Notes: a model not told the origin generated them from the letters alone. DNA of 64,000 bases from Pseudomonas paralactis (GCF_001439735.1 NZ_JYLN01000001.1:558001-622000); one strand, 5' to 3'. Positions 16,768 through 26,345 are shown, counted from the first letter of the stretch. Numbers and translations are program-made.

Positions 16768-16867
16768 TGTAGGAGCGAGCTTGCTCGCGAAGGTGGGTAA
16801 CGATAACGCGGGAAGTCAGGATGAACGCGGCGACGGTGAGTTTTTCGCGAGCAAGCTCGCTCCTACA
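16768..16867. repeat. REPIN downstream of flhB
   Basis: Inverted REP arms of the GTAGGAGCGAGCTTGCTCGCG type lie between the flhB stop codon and the cold-shock gene cluster, forming the right boundary of the accessory pocket. Confidence 0.92.
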
Positions 16868-16881
16868 GTGAGCAGCAGCGT

Positions 16882-18018
16882 TCAGGAATCGCGGCGCAGG
16901 TCTGGCGGGATCGGCAGGTCTTTGAGCGGATCAGGCCGTTTGCCCTTGCCGGCGCGGTATTGGCGGATCTGGTACACGTACGCCAATACCTGGGCAACGG
17001 CCAGGTACAAGCCGGCCGGGATTTCCTGGTCCAGGTCGGTGGAGTAGAAAATCGAGCGCGCCAACGCCGGCGATTCCAGCAACAGAATGTCGTTGGCCAC
17101 GGCGATTTCGCGGATTTTCAACGCGGTGAAGTCGCTGCCCTTGGCCAGCAGCATCGGCGCGCCGCCCTTCTCCGGGTCGTACTTGAGGGCCACGGCGTAG
17201 TGGGTCGGGTTGGTGATGATCACATCGGCGTCGGGCACCGAGGCCATCATCTTGCGCTGGGACATTTCCCGCTGCAGTTGGCGGATGCGCTGCTTGACCT
17301 CGGGGCGGCCTTCCTGGTCCTTGTGTTCGTCGCGCACTTCCTGCTTGGTCATCAGCAGTTTCTTGTGGCTTTCCCACAGCTGGATCGGCGCATCTACGGC
17401 GGCGATCAGGATCAGCCCAAGCGCCATCCACAGCGCGCTCCAGCCCACCACTTGCACACTGTGGATGATCGCTGATTCCAGCGGCTCATGGGCGATGCGC
17501 AGCAAGTCGTCGATGTCGGACGACAACACCGCCAACGCCACGAACAGAATCAGGAAAAACTTGGCCAGGGCCTTGAGCAATTCAATCAGGGCCTTGGCAG
17601 AGAACATGCGCTTGAGCCCCGCCCCCGGGTTCATGCGGCTGAACTTGGGCGCCATGCTGCCGGCGGCAAACAACCAGCCGCCGAGGGCGACCGGGCCGAT
17701 CAGCGCGGCCAGCAGCAAGGTGATCAAGATCGGTTGCACCGCCAACAGGGCAATTTTGCCTGAGTGCAGCAGGTACTGGCCCATGGCATCGGGGTTGAGC
17801 AACACTTCGCGCGGCAAGCTGAAGTTGTGCTTCATCATCTCCAGCAGGTCCAGCGCCAGGCCTCCTCCATAGATCAACAAGGCCCCGGCACCGGCGATCA
17901 TGGTGGCGAAGGTGTTGAGCTCTTTGGAGCGCGCGATTTCGCCCTTTTCCCTGGAGTCCTTTTTACGTTTCTCCGTGGGGTCTTCTGTTTTGTCCTGACC
18001 ACTCTCGCTCTCGGCCAT
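16882..18018 (-). CDS. flhB: flagellar export switch protein FlhB
   Basis: FlhB switches export specificity from rod/hook to filament substrates. The 378-residue protein has a charged N-terminus (GQDKTEDPTEKRKKDSREKG), four membrane helices (to about residue 210), and a cytoplasmic domain with the self-cleavage site NPTH at residues 270-273. It is the last gene of fliL-M-N-O-P-Q-R-flhB, starting three bases after the fliR stop. Confidence 0.97.
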   Translation of the reverse strand: MAESESGQDKTEDPTEKRKKDSREKGEIARSKELNTFATMIAGAGALLIYGGGLALDLLEMMKHNFSLPREVLLNPDAMGQYLLHSGKIALLAVQPILITLLLAALIGPVALGGWLFAAGSMAPKFSRMNPGAGLKRMFSAKALIELLKALAKFFLILFVALAVLSSDIDDLLRIAHEPLESAIIHSVQVVGWSALWMALGLILIAAVDAPIQLWESHKKLLMTKQEVRDEHKDQEGRPEVKQRIRQLQREMSQRKMMASVPDADVIITNPTHYAVALKYDPEKGGAPMLLAKGSDFTALKIREIAVANDILLLESPALARSIFYSTDLDQEIPAGLYLAVAQVLAYVYQIRQYRAGKGKRPDPLKDLPIPPDLRRDS

Positions 18019-18021
18019 GGC

Positions 18022-18807
18022 TCAGCGCGCCCGTGCCAGATCACGTAAGAACTGCAAGGCATCGGTGGCCAGCGGTTGATACTGATTGAGAATGTCAGCC
18101 AGGCCGACCCAGAAAATCCCCATGCCCAACACCAGGGTCAGCGGGAAACCAATCGAGAAGATGTTCAGTTGCGGCGCCGCGCGGGTCATCACGCCGAACG
18201 CGATATTGACCACCAACAGCGCCGTGATCGCCGGCAACACCAGCAACAGCGCCGCGCCCAACACCCAACCAAGGCGCCCCACCAGTTCCCAGAAATGGTT
18301 GACCACCAAGCCCGAGCCCACCGGCAAGGTGGTGAAGCTTTCGGTCAAGACTTCGAATGCCACCAGGTGACCGTTCATGGCCAAAAACAGCAAGGTCACC
18401 AGCATGGTCAGGAATTGCCCGATCACCGCCGCCGACACGCCATTGGTGGGGTCGACCATGGACGCGAAGCCCATGCCCATCTGGATCGAAATAATTTGCC
18501 CGGCCACCACAAAGGCCTGGAAAAACAGGGTCAGGGAAAACCCCAGCATGGCGCCGATCAGGATCTGTTCGGCGATCAGCAGCAAGGCGCTCAGATCCAG
18601 TGCGTTCACCGGCGGCATCGGCGGCAGGCCCGGCACGATCACCACGGTGATCGCCACGGCGAAATACAAGCGCACGCGACGCGGAACCAGGGTGGTGCCG
18701 AACACCGGCATGGCCATCAACATCGCCGTGACGCGAAACAGCGGCAGGATGAACGAGGCCACCCAGGTGCTGATCTGGGTGTCGGTCAACGCCAGCAAGG
18801 ACTGCAT
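18022..18807 (-). CDS. fliR: flagellar export gate protein FliR
   Basis: FliR is part of the FliPQR core of the export gate. The 261-residue protein has about six hydrophobic helices and the conserved segment GMGFASMVDPTNGVSAAVIG near residues 112-131. It starts four bases after the fliQ stop. Confidence 0.95.
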   Translation of the reverse strand: MQSLLALTDTQISTWVASFILPLFRVTAMLMAMPVFGTTLVPRRVRLYFAVAITVVIVPGLPPMPPVNALDLSALLLIAEQILIGAMLGFSLTLFFQAFVVAGQIISIQMGMGFASMVDPTNGVSAAVIGQFLTMLVTLLFLAMNGHLVAFEVLTESFTTLPVGSGLVVNHFWELVGRLGWVLGAALLLVLPAITALLVVNIAFGVMTRAAPQLNIFSIGFPLTLVLGMGIFWVGLADILNQYQPLATDALQFLRDLARAR

Positions 18808-18811
18808 CGGC

Positions 18812-19081
18812 TCAGCCGATCAACTGCGGAATACTGCCGTACAACTGCAGGATGTATTCCATGAAGGTTTGCACCAGCCACGGGCCGGCAACAATCAATG
18901 TCACCAGCATCACCAGCAGGCGCGGCAGAAAGCTCAGGGTTTGTTCGTTGATTTGGGTGGCGGCCTGGAACATCGCCACCAACAGGCCGACCAACAGGCT
19001 GGGCACCACCAGCACGGCGACCATCAAGGTGGTCAGCCACAGCGCTTCGCGGAACAGGTCGACGGCAACTTCCGGGGTCAT
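18812..19081 (-). CDS. fliQ: flagellar export gate protein FliQ
   Basis: This 89-residue protein has two membrane helices (about 15-38 and 53-76) and the family signature QINEQTLSFLPRLL. It packs with FliP and FliR in the export gate. It sits four bases after fliP. Confidence 0.96.
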   Translation of the reverse strand: MTPEVAVDLFREALWLTTLMVAVLVVPSLLVGLLVAMFQAATQINEQTLSFLPRLLVMLVTLIVAGPWLVQTFMEYILQLYGSIPQLIG

Positions 19082-19085
19082 GGCC

Positions 19086-19829
19086 CTATACCCCCCCGAA
19101 ACTGCCGGCCAGGGTGCCGATAATCAGCGCCCAGCCGTCCACCAGCACAAACAGCATAATCTTGAACGGCAGCGAGATGATCAACGGCGACAGCATCATC
19201 ATACCCATGGCCATCAACACGCTCGCCACCACCAGGTCGATGATCAGGAACGGGATAAAGATCATGAAGCCGATCTGGAATGCAGTCTTCAATTCGGAGG
19301 TGACAAACGCCGGCACCAGAATGGTCAGCGGTGCCTGGTCCGGGGTGGCGATGTCGGTACGCTTGGACAGGCGCATGAACAGTTCAAGGTCGCTGGAGCG
19401 GGTCTGCGACAGCATGAAATCCTTGATCGGGCCTTGAGCCTTGTCGATCGCGTCCTGAGCGTTGAGCTTTTCTGCGAGGTAAGGCTGCAGGGCTTGCTGG
19501 TTCACCTTGTCGAACACCGGCGCCATGATGAACAGCGTCAGGAACAAGGCCATGCCGGTGAGGATCTGGTTCGACGGCGTCTGTTGCAGGCCCAGGGCCT
19601 GACGCAGGATCGAGAACACGATGATGATCCGCGTAAAGCTGGTCATCAGCATCACGAACGCCGGGATAAAACTCAGCGCGGTCATGATCAGCAGGATCTG
19701 CAAACTGACCGAATATTCCTGCGCGCCCGCCGCGTTGGTGCCCAGGGTGATCGCCGGGATCGACAACGGGTCGGCGCCCAGGGCCATCGGCGCGGCCAGC
19801 AACAGCATGAGCGTCAACAAAACGCGCAT
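19086..19829 (-). CDS. fliP: flagellar export gate protein FliP
   Basis: The 247-residue protein has a cleavable signal peptide (about 1-18), the conserved region [20 protein letters not shown] and three further membrane helices including [12 protein letters not shown] near the end. FliP forms the pentameric part of the export gate. Its ATG overlaps the fliO stop (TAATG), indicating coupled translation. Confidence 0.96.
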   Translation of the reverse strand: MRVLLTLMLLLAAPMALGADPLSIPAITLGTNAAGAQEYSVSLQILLIMTALSFIPAFVMLMTSFTRIIIVFSILRQALGLQQTPSNQILTGMALFLTLFIMAPVFDKVNQQALQPYLAEKLNAQDAIDKAQGPIKDFMLSQTRSSDLELFMRLSKRTDIATPDQAPLTILVPAFVTSELKTAFQIGFMIFIPFLIIDLVVASVLMAMGMMMLSPLIISLPFKIMLFVLVDGWALIIGTLAGSFGGV

Positions 19830-20263
19830 TACTTCTTATCCTTCTGATCCTTGCCCAGCAACTCCATCAGGCGCTGGGCGAATTCTGGCGTGGCGGTCTC
19901 GGTCTTGGCCGCGTCCACCGGATTCTTGAGTACATGCAGCGGGGTGATGCGGCCGGGGGTGATGCCCAGCAGGATCTGCTCTTCGCCGACCTGCACCAGC
20001 ACCAGCCGGTCCCGCGGGCCGAGGGCGCGCGAACCGACCAGCTCGATCACCTGGCCATTGCCCGGGCCGATGCGCTGTACGCGGCGCATCAGCCAGGCCA
20101 GCACAAAGATCAGGCCGATCACCAGTAACAGGCCCAGCACCAGCTGCGTCAGTTGCCCACCGACGCTGCCGACCGCCGGGGCCGCAGCCGCCTGCGCGAC
20201 CGGCTCCACCGCCAGGGCGCTCAATGGCAGCGCCAGCAACAGTCCCGCCATCGAGTACTTCAT
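19829..20263 (-). CDS. fliO: flagellar assembly protein FliO
   Basis: FliO is a 144-residue membrane protein that helps assemble the FliP ring. It has an N-terminal signal-like segment (about 1-18), a second hydrophobic helix (about 38-63) and a cytoplasmic C-terminal domain with [17 protein letters not shown], typical of the family. Confidence 0.92.
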   Translation of the reverse strand: MKYSMAGLLLALPLSALAVEPVAQAAAAPAVGSVGGQLTQLVLGLLLVIGLIFVLAWLMRRVQRIGPGNGQVIELVGSRALGPRDRLVLVQVGEEQILLGITPGRITPLHVLKNPVDAAKTETATPEFAQRLMELLGKDQKDKK

Positions 20264-20264
20264 C

Positions 20265-20732
20265 TCAGCGCAACTTCTTGATGCGTTCGCTCGGGCTGAT
20301 CACGTCCGTCAGGCGGATGCCGAACTTCTCGTTGACCACCACCACCTCGCCATGGGCAATCAGGGTGCCGTTGACCAGCACGTCCAATGGCTCACCGGCC
20401 AGGCGGTCGAGCTCGATCACCGAGCCCTGGTTGAGTTGCAGCAGGTTGCGGATATTGATTTCGGTGCTGCCCACTTCCATGGAAATCGACACGGGGATGT
20501 CGAGAATCACATCCAGGTTCGGGCCGTCGAGGGTCACCGGGTCGTTGTTTTTCGGCACGCTGCCGAATTCTTCCATGGGCAGGCGCTTGCCGGCAGGCGC
20601 CGTGGCGGCGTCGGCGGCCAGCAGCGCGTCGATGTCGTCCTGGCCGACATCGCCGGTTTCTTCCAGGGCCGCGGCCCACTCGTCAGCCAGGGCCTGGTCT
20701 TCGGCGGAAGTGTTTTCGTGTTCGGTAGCCAT
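20265..20732 (-). CDS. fliN: flagellar motor switch protein FliN
   Basis: FliN forms the base of the C-ring with FliM. The 155-residue protein has a long acidic, low-complexity N-terminus (about 1-70) and a C-terminal SpoA domain beginning near LDVILDIPVSISMEVGST. GAGGA precedes the ATG. The gene follows fliM after about 43 bp. Confidence 0.96.
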   Translation of the reverse strand: MATEHENTSAEDQALADEWAAALEETGDVGQDDIDALLAADAATAPAGKRLPMEEFGSVPKNNDPVTLDGPNLDVILDIPVSISMEVGSTEINIRNLLQLNQGSVIELDRLAGEPLDVLVNGTLIAHGEVVVVNEKFGIRLTDVISPSERIKKLR

Positions 20733-20775
20733 TACATGTCCTCGGCGCAGCTAACAATCATAAATAGGGGATGCA

Positions 20776-21744
20776 TCAACGTCGGTTGATCGGCTCAACC
20801 ACTTGCAACGCCAGGTTGCCTTTGTGGGAACCGAGCTTGACCTTGAATGACGGCACGCCGTTGGCGCGCATGATCAGTTCTTCCGGCAGGTCGACAGGGA
20901 TCACATCCCCGGGCTGCATGTGCAAAATATCGCGCAGGCGCAACTGTCGACGGGCGACGGTGGCGCTCAGCGGCACATCGACGTCCAGCAGGTCTTCGCG
21001 CAGGGCTTTGACCCAGCGCTCGTCCTGGTCGTCGAGGTCGGACTGGAAACCGGCATCGAGCATTTCGCGCACCGGCTCGATCATCGAGTACGGCATGGTC
21101 ACGTGCAGGTCGCCGCCACCGCCATCGAGTTCGATGTGGAAGGTCGACACCACAATGGCTTCGCTGGGGCCGACGATGTTGGCCATGGCCGGGTTCACTT
21201 CCGAGTTGATGTACTCGAAATTGACTTCCATGATCGCTTGCCAGGCTTCCTTCAAGTCGATAAAGGCCTGTTCCAGCACCATACGCACGACACGCAGTTC
21301 GGTGGGGGTGAATTCACGCCCTTCGATCTTGGCGTGACGGCCGTCGCCGCCGAAGAAGTTGTCCACCAGCTTGAACACCAGTTTGGCGTCGAGGATGAAC
21401 AGCGCCGTACCGCGCAGCGGCTTGATCTTGACCAGGTTGAGGCTGGTGGGCACGTACAACGAGTGCACGTATTCGCCGAACTTCATGACCTGCACGCCGC
21501 CCACCGCCACGTCCGCCGAACGGCGCAGCATGTTGAACATGCTGATACGGGTGTAGCGAGCGAAACGTTCGTTGATCATTTCCAGGGTCGGCATACGTCC
21601 ACGGACGATGCGATCCTGGCTGGTCAGGTCATAACTTTTGACACTGCCGGGCTCGGCAGCCATTTCGGTCTGTACCAGACCATCGTCCACGCCATGCAAC
21701 AGCGCGTCGATTTCATCCTGGGACAGCAGGTCTTGCACGGCCAT
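20776..21744 (-). CDS. fliM: flagellar motor switch protein FliM
   Basis: FliM binds CheY-P and sits in the C-ring. The 322-residue protein begins with the CheY-binding peptide LLSQDEIDALLHGVDDG, followed by a CheC-like middle domain (about 50-225) and a C-terminal SpoA domain (about 250-320). It starts nine bases after the fliL stop. Confidence 0.97.
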   Translation of the reverse strand: MAVQDLLSQDEIDALLHGVDDGLVQTEMAAEPGSVKSYDLTSQDRIVRGRMPTLEMINERFARYTRISMFNMLRRSADVAVGGVQVMKFGEYVHSLYVPTSLNLVKIKPLRGTALFILDAKLVFKLVDNFFGGDGRHAKIEGREFTPTELRVVRMVLEQAFIDLKEAWQAIMEVNFEYINSEVNPAMANIVGPSEAIVVSTFHIELDGGGGDLHVTMPYSMIEPVREMLDAGFQSDLDDQDERWVKALREDLLDVDVPLSATVARRQLRLRDILHMQPGDVIPVDLPEELIMRANGVPSFKVKLGSHKGNLALQVVEPINRR

Positions 21745-21753
21745 GTCGTGATC

Positions 21754-22254
21754 CTACTGCAATACGAAGTTAGTGAAGAGCGCCTGCTCGACCACGACTT
21801 TGCCGAGTTCTTTCTGGGCCACTTCCTGCACACTGGCAGTGACCTTCTGACGCAGCATTTCCTGGCCGACTGGGGTGGCCAGGCTGTCGAAGCTCTGCCC
21901 CGAGAACAGCATCACCAGGTTGTTGCGGATCACCGGCATATGCACTTTGAGGGCATCCAGGTCCGCCTGGTTGCGCGCCAGCAAGGTAATGCTCACTTGC
22001 AGGTAGCGCTGACGACCGTTGACGTTGTAATTGGCAACAAACGCCGGGAGCATCTGCTCGAAGATTGCCGGTTGCTTGACGTTAGTGGCGGTTTCGGCGG
22101 CGGGCGCCGGTGTGCTTGCACTGCGGTGCATGATGTACCAGGTGCCGCCAATCGAGGCACCGATAGCCAAAAGCAGGCCCAGCACAATCAACAGGATCAG
22201 CTTGAGCTTGCCTTTGCCTGCGGGGGGAGTTGCTGCGTCGTCGCTCTTCGCCAT
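21754..22254 (-). CDS. fliL: flagellar basal-body protein FliL
   Basis: FliL associates with the stators near the basal body. The 166-residue protein has a short cytoplasmic N-terminus, one membrane helix (about 18-42) and a periplasmic stomatin-like domain. It is the first gene of the fliL-flhB operon and is preceded by a sigma-54 promoter match. Confidence 0.95.
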   Translation of the reverse strand: MAKSDDAATPPAGKGKLKLILLIVLGLLLAIGASIGGTWYIMHRSASTPAPAAETATNVKQPAIFEQMLPAFVANYNVNGRQRYLQVSITLLARNQADLDALKVHMPVIRNNLVMLFSGQSFDSLATPVGQEMLRQKVTASVQEVAQKELGKVVVEQALFTNFVLQ

Positions 22255-22304
22255 GCCAATAATCCGTCACTATTCGGGGATTCATAGATCTACGGGAAGG
22301 CAAG

Positions 22305-22320
22305 AGCAAGTGTTATGCCA
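22305..22320 (-). promoter_or_regulatory. sigma-54 promoter for fliL operon
   Basis: The minus strand reads TGGCATA-N4-TTGCT, a good RpoN promoter match about 50 bp before the fliL ATG. It would drive fliL-M-N-O-P-Q-R-flhB. Confidence 0.75.
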
Positions 22321-22353
22321 GAGTTGGCCGAGGCGAAGGCAACCTAAATCAAA

Positions 22354-22443
22354 TGTGGGAGCTGGCTTGCCTGCGATGGCGGTGGGTCAATGCACATGTG
22401 TGTCACTGATACACCGCCATCGCAGGCAAGCCAGCTCCCCCAC
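22354..22443. repeat. REPIN between fliK and fliL
   Basis: Inverted REP arms of the GAGCTGGCTTGCCTGCGAT type lie between the fliK stop and the fliL promoter. The hairpin could insulate the two units. Confidence 0.92.
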
Positions 22444-22464
22444 TGACCGGGTTTGGACAGGACG

Positions 22465-23778
22465 TCAGGCGTAGTAGTCGACAGCGCTGGAGCCGATCAC
22501 AGTCTGGGTCACCGGCGCGATTGCTTCGGCCACCTCCACCTGGCTGCCGCTGTCGCCACCACGTCCACCGTTGCCGCTGGCGCTCACGCCACGGGTGTGG
22601 GCCTGTTGTTGCTGCTGTTCCTGGCCTCGGGACTGGTCGGAGACGTTGACATCCACCTGCCCCATTCCCTGCTGGGCAAACATTTCACGCAGGCGGCCAG
22701 ACTGGCTTTCCAGCGCTTCGCGCACCACCGCATGGCCGCTCATGAAATTGACCTGGGCTTGCTGGTCTGCCGTCATGTTGACCTTGATATCCAGACGCCC
22801 CAGCTCAGCCGGTTGCAACTGAATCTCGGCCGATTTGAGGTTGGCGCTGGAGAGGTACATCACGCGGTTGACCACCTCTTCGGTCCAGCCGCTCTGATGC
22901 ATGGCCAGCGGCGCGTTGGCAACCGGCGGCAAGGCGTTGGCGGTTTTGGGCGTGGCGGCCTGGGTCAGCGCGGCGAGGCGGTTGGCGAAGTCGTCCACGC
23001 GGGTGTCACTGTTGGCGTTTTTGAGGTCCTTGAGGCCGTCATCGATCAACGCGCCGAAAGCCTTGTCGCCACCCTGGTCGGTGCTGTCCTTGGTGGCTTG
23101 CTGGTCGACCATCGTGGCCAGGCCGGCGGCAAAGTTCTGCGCGGCGGTCGGTTGATCCGTAGGGGCGGCGGCGCTTTTCTGCGGCGCCTGGCTGCTGGCC
23201 GAGACGTGACCACCCTGCTCCATCGCCAGGCGCACAGCCGGCATGGCATCCAGGGGGTCGGCCTCTGGGTCGAAGGCAGGCTGCTGGGCCTCATCGACCA
23301 CGACAACCACCGGCAGGGCCTTGGCGTCCTCATCAATAACCGCCGACGCTTGTACGGGCACCGCCACCGGCGTTACCGCAGCGATCACTGCGGGGTCGAC
23401 AACAGGGTCTACCGCAGTTGGCTGCGCCAGAGCCGGATCGCCGGGTTTATCGCCCTCGGCGTCACCGCTGGCATCGGGCTTGGCCGACGGCTTGGCAGGC
23501 AAGGGATTGCCGCTATCGGCAACCGCCGGCTTGCTGGCGGCAGGCTTGTCGCTGCCGGCAGCCGGTTTGGCGCCGGTATCGGAAGGCTTGTCACGCGTGA
23601 CTTTATTGGGGGTCTCGTCACCCTTCAACGTCGGCTTAGAGCCTTGGTTGGCGAACACTTGCGCAAAGCCTGCGCCCTTGTCCCGCGGGGCCGCAGCCGC
23701 TACCGGCGGGTTGGCGGCGGGCGCGGAAGGCTTGGCCGTTGGGGCAGCCTGAAGGAGCGAATTAGGGGCGACTGGCAT
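22465..23778 (-). CDS. fliK: flagellar hook-length control protein FliK
   Basis: FliK measures hook length and triggers the FlhB specificity switch. The 437-residue protein has a long Ala/Pro/Asp-rich N-terminal ruler (about 1-300) and the conserved C-terminal domain with LQPAELGRLDIKVNM and FMSGHAVVREALESQSGRL (about 335-400). The tail is glutamine/glycine-rich. The ATG at 23778 (MPVAPNSLL) has GGAG upstream; the longer ORF form would be translated from the neighbouring REPIN and is rejected. Confidence 0.94.
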   Translation of the reverse strand: MPVAPNSLLQAAPTAKPSAPAANPPVAAAAPRDKGAGFAQVFANQGSKPTLKGDETPNKVTRDKPSDTGAKPAAGSDKPAASKPAVADSGNPLPAKPSAKPDASGDAEGDKPGDPALAQPTAVDPVVDPAVIAAVTPVAVPVQASAVIDEDAKALPVVVVVDEAQQPAFDPEADPLDAMPAVRLAMEQGGHVSASSQAPQKSAAAPTDQPTAAQNFAAGLATMVDQQATKDSTDQGGDKAFGALIDDGLKDLKNANSDTRVDDFANRLAALTQAATPKTANALPPVANAPLAMHQSGWTEEVVNRVMYLSSANLKSAEIQLQPAELGRLDIKVNMTADQQAQVNFMSGHAVVREALESQSGRLREMFAQQGMGQVDVNVSDQSRGQEQQQQQAHTRGVSASGNGGRGGDSGSQVEVAEAIAPVTQTVIGSSAVDYYA

Positions 23779-23828
23779 GGGTAAGGTTCTCCACTGCATG
23801 GGGTCGGGGATGCAGTCTGTGGAGATAG

Positions 23829-23844
23829 AGCAAGAGTCGGGCCA
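23829..23844 (-). promoter_or_regulatory. sigma-54 promoter for fliK
   Basis: The minus strand reads TGGCCCG-N4-TTGCT, with the invariant GG and GC at the right distance, about 50 bp before the fliK start. Confidence 0.7.
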
Positions 23845-23877
23845 GGTTTGCAAAGTACCTGGAATATCAGATTCAAA

Positions 23878-23976
23878 GTAGGAGCGAGCTTGCTCGCGAA
23901 GCCCCCAAAGGCAGTGCATTTACCCAGAAAGCACGCGTTATCATTGACGTTTTTCGCGAGCAAGCTCGCTCCTACA
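23878..23976. repeat. REPIN overlapping the 3-prime end of hptB
   Basis: Inverted REP arms of the GTAGGAGCGAGCTTGCTCGCG type start just upstream of the fliK promoter and run into the end of hptB. The last twelve or so residues of HptB (about CRSELAREKRQ) are encoded by the right arm. Confidence 0.92.
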
Positions 23977-24294
23977 CTCGTAAAGCGGCTTGACCAGCGC
24001 AAACTCATGATCAATCTGATCCACCAGCGCGCCCAGGTCCGACGCAGCCTCAACGGCCTCGGTCTCCAGAAGCTGACACAACTGCGCCAACCGCACCGCC
24101 CCAAGGTTGCCGCTGCTGCCTTTGAAGCTATGGGCAATGCGCCCCAACGCCTTGGCGTCAGCCCCGGCCTTACGCAATTCTTCGACACGTTTTTGCGAGT
24201 CATCGAGGAAGGTGTCGAGCAACGTCGGGTACTCGCTCTCCATGACTTCCTGCAAGTCCGACAACACGTCGGGGTCCAGATGAATCTCAGCCAC
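23941..24294 (-). CDS. hptB: histidine phosphotransfer protein HptB
   Basis: HptB takes phosphate from hybrid kinases and passes it to HsbR; in P. aeruginosa this branch tunes swarming, biofilm formation and the small RNA rsmY. The 117-residue protein is a single HPt domain with phospho-acceptor His55 in AHSFKGSSGNLG. The start is GTG at 24294, seven bases after AAGGAG. The final residues are read through a REP arm, so the natural C-terminus may have been altered by insertion of the repeat. Confidence 0.92.
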   Translation of the reverse strand: MAEIHLDPDVLSDLQEVMESEYPTLLDTFLDDSQKRVEELRKAGADAKALGRIAHSFKGSSGNLGAVRLAQLCQLLETEAVEAASDLGALVDQIDHEFALVKPLYECRSELAREKRQ

Positions 24295-24324
24295 TTGCTC
24301 GCTCCTTGATCAAGAATCGGCGGA

Positions 24325-26043
24325 TTATGCCAGAGCTTCCCAGCAAAACTCTACGCAGACACGGCGCCCGCCTTCAGACCAGCGTACAACGCTGCTTAGT
24401 TGACGCACCAGGTTCAAGCCTCGCCCAGACAGACGGTCAATATCCAGGGGCCTTGCCAGCTCCTGCTCGACGTCAAAACCCGGCCCGCTGTCTTCGACAC
24501 ACAAGGTCAACTTGCCGCCCCTGTCGGTCGGTACCACCTGCACATCCACGCGCACGTACCCACTGCTCAGCTGCGCCAGACGCTCATTGCGCTGATGATA
24601 ATACTGCGCAAAACCTTGCGCATCGCGCTTGAGCCGTGAGTCCAGGCCCAGCACACCATGCTCCAGGGCGTTGGAATACAACTCGGCCATCACGCTGTAG
24701 AGCGCCCCGCTCTGCTCGCGCAGCCCATGGATCTCCAGCAGCAGTTGCAGCAGGTACGGCAACGGGTTGTAGCGCTGCAGCGTCTGAGCGCGAAACTCGA
24801 AACTCACCGACCAATCCAGCGGGCATGACTGGCCGCTGTCGGCATACATCGGCTCGGCCACCCGCGGCGCCTGGCCGGACAGCAAGGTGATCTCGACCAT
24901 GCTGACGTCATCACGCGCGCGCCCGCGAAACGCCGCCAGCGCCTGCTCGATATCCTCAAATAGACGGTCGGGCTCGCGGTTGGCGGCGAACACTTGCTGC
25001 AACCGCTCGGCGCCGAACAGTTGATCATTGGCGTCAGCAGTATCCAGCACGCCGTCGGAGAGCAGGAACACCCGGTCGCCCAGGGCCATGGGCCAGACCT
25101 CGGTGCTGTCATCGAAGCTTTCCGCCGACAGCACGCCCAGGGGCAGATGCCGCGACATCAGCGGCGTGCGCTTGCCGGTGGCCACCTCATGCACATAGCC
25201 TTCAGGCATACCGCCGTTCCACACCTCGACTGCACGGCGCTGAGCACTCAGGCACAACAAGGTGGCGCAACAGAACATGTCCACCGGCAGGATGCGTTTG
25301 AGCTTGGCGTTCATTTCCCGCAGCGTCTGCGTCAGGCCGTAGCCCTTGGCGGTCATGCCGTAGAACACTTCGGCAAGTGGCATGGCGCCGATGGCGGCCG
25401 GAAGGCCATGGCCGGTGAAATCGCCGAGCAGCACATGCATATCGCCGGACGGCGTATAGGCCGCCAACAACAAATCACCGTTGAACAATGCATAGGGCGA
25501 TTGCAGGTAGCGGATATTGGGCGCCGCATTGATACAACCGGAGTGGGCAACCTTGTCGAACACCGCCTTGGCTGCCCGCTGCTCATGCATCAGGTGCTCG
25601 TGGTGCCTGGCGATCAGGTCGCGCTGTTGCAATACCGTGGCTTGCAGGCGGCGCAGGCGATCCATGGCGTTGATCTTCGCCGCCAATATCAGCGGGTTGT
25701 AAGGCTTGGGCAGGAAGTCATCGCCGCCGGCATCCAGGCATTGGGCCAGCGCCTGGCTTTCGCGCAGGGAGGTGAGGAAGATGATCGGCACCAGCGCCTC
25801 CCCCGCCAGTTGCTTGATCTGCCGTGCGGCTTCAAAGCCGTCCATCACCGGCATCAGCGCATCCATCAACACCAGTTGCGGACGCTCACGACTGAAGACC
25901 TCTACGGCCTCGGCACCATTGCTGGCAGTCAGCACCTGATGGCCCTGACGGCGGATGATGCTCGCCAGCAACAGGCGGTCGGCGGCGCTGTCTTCGGCGA
26001 TCAGGATAGTCAGTGCCTCAAGGACCGGGGCCAAGGCGCTCAA
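24325..26043 (-). CDS. hsbR: response regulator with PP2C phosphatase and kinase domains, HsbR
   Basis: The 572-residue protein has an N-terminal receiver (phospho-acceptor Asp61 in LVLMDALMPVMDG), a central SpoIIE-like PP2C phosphatase (about 195-400, with GDFTGHGLPAAIGAMPLAEV and LLSDGVLD) and a C-terminal HATPase serine-kinase domain (about 440-572, with LYSNALEHGVLG). In P. aeruginosa HsbR dephosphorylates or phosphorylates HsbA according to HptB input. It overlaps hsbA by four bases, which supports coupling. Confidence 0.93.
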   Translation of the reverse strand: MSALAPVLEALTILIAEDSAADRLLLASIIRRQGHQVLTASNGAEAVEVFSRERPQLVLMDALMPVMDGFEAARQIKQLAGEALVPIIFLTSLRESQALAQCLDAGGDDFLPKPYNPLILAAKINAMDRLRRLQATVLQQRDLIARHHEHLMHEQRAAKAVFDKVAHSGCINAAPNIRYLQSPYALFNGDLLLAAYTPSGDMHVLLGDFTGHGLPAAIGAMPLAEVFYGMTAKGYGLTQTLREMNAKLKRILPVDMFCCATLLCLSAQRRAVEVWNGGMPEGYVHEVATGKRTPLMSRHLPLGVLSAESFDDSTEVWPMALGDRVFLLSDGVLDTADANDQLFGAERLQQVFAANREPDRLFEDIEQALAAFRGRARDDVSMVEITLLSGQAPRVAEPMYADSGQSCPLDWSVSFEFRAQTLQRYNPLPYLLQLLLEIHGLREQSGALYSVMAELYSNALEHGVLGLDSRLKRDAQGFAQYYHQRNERLAQLSSGYVRVDVQVVPTDRGGKLTLCVEDSGPGFDVEQELARPLDIDRLSGRGLNLVRQLSSVVRWSEGGRRVCVEFCWEALA

Positions 26044-26345
26044 CGGATGTGGAACAGTTTGTCGAAGTTGGAGATGGCGAGGATCTTGCGCACATCGGAG
26101 TTGCTGTTGATCACCTGCACTTGGGCTTTATCACCACCGGCATGGTCACGCAGCAGCAGGAGCATACCCAGGGCGGAGCTGTCCATGTAGGTGGCTTCTT
26201 TCAAGTCCACCACGTAGACCTCGGGCACCTTGTAGAAACGCTCGTAGGACTCCCGAAACGCATGGTGACTGCCGAAATCGAACCGGCCCTTGATTGCGAT
26301 CGTCAACTTCTTCCCATCCAGGGATACTTCTGACGCTATGAGCAT
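26040..26345 (-). CDS. hsbA: anti-sigma-factor antagonist HsbA (STAS domain)
   Basis: This is a 101-residue single STAS domain with the phosphorylatable serine in YMDSSALGML (Ser56 in the known P. aeruginosa site). In its unphosphorylated form HsbA binds the anti-sigma factor FlgM and so frees FliA. Its place among flagellar genes fits that role. It is the first gene of hsbA-hsbR-hptB, and a REPIN separates it from fliJ. Confidence 0.93.
   Translation of the reverse strand: MLIASEVSLDGKKLTIAIKGRFDFGSHHAFRESYERFYKVPEVYVVDLKEATYMDSSALGMLLLLRDHAGGDKAQVQVINSNSDVRKILAISNFDKLFHIR

Noticed and set aside
23779..23919. Possible 47-residue N-terminal extension of FliK
   Set aside because: The extension is translated REPIN and promoter sequence; the ATG at 23778 has its own ribosome site and a sigma-54 promoter just upstream.
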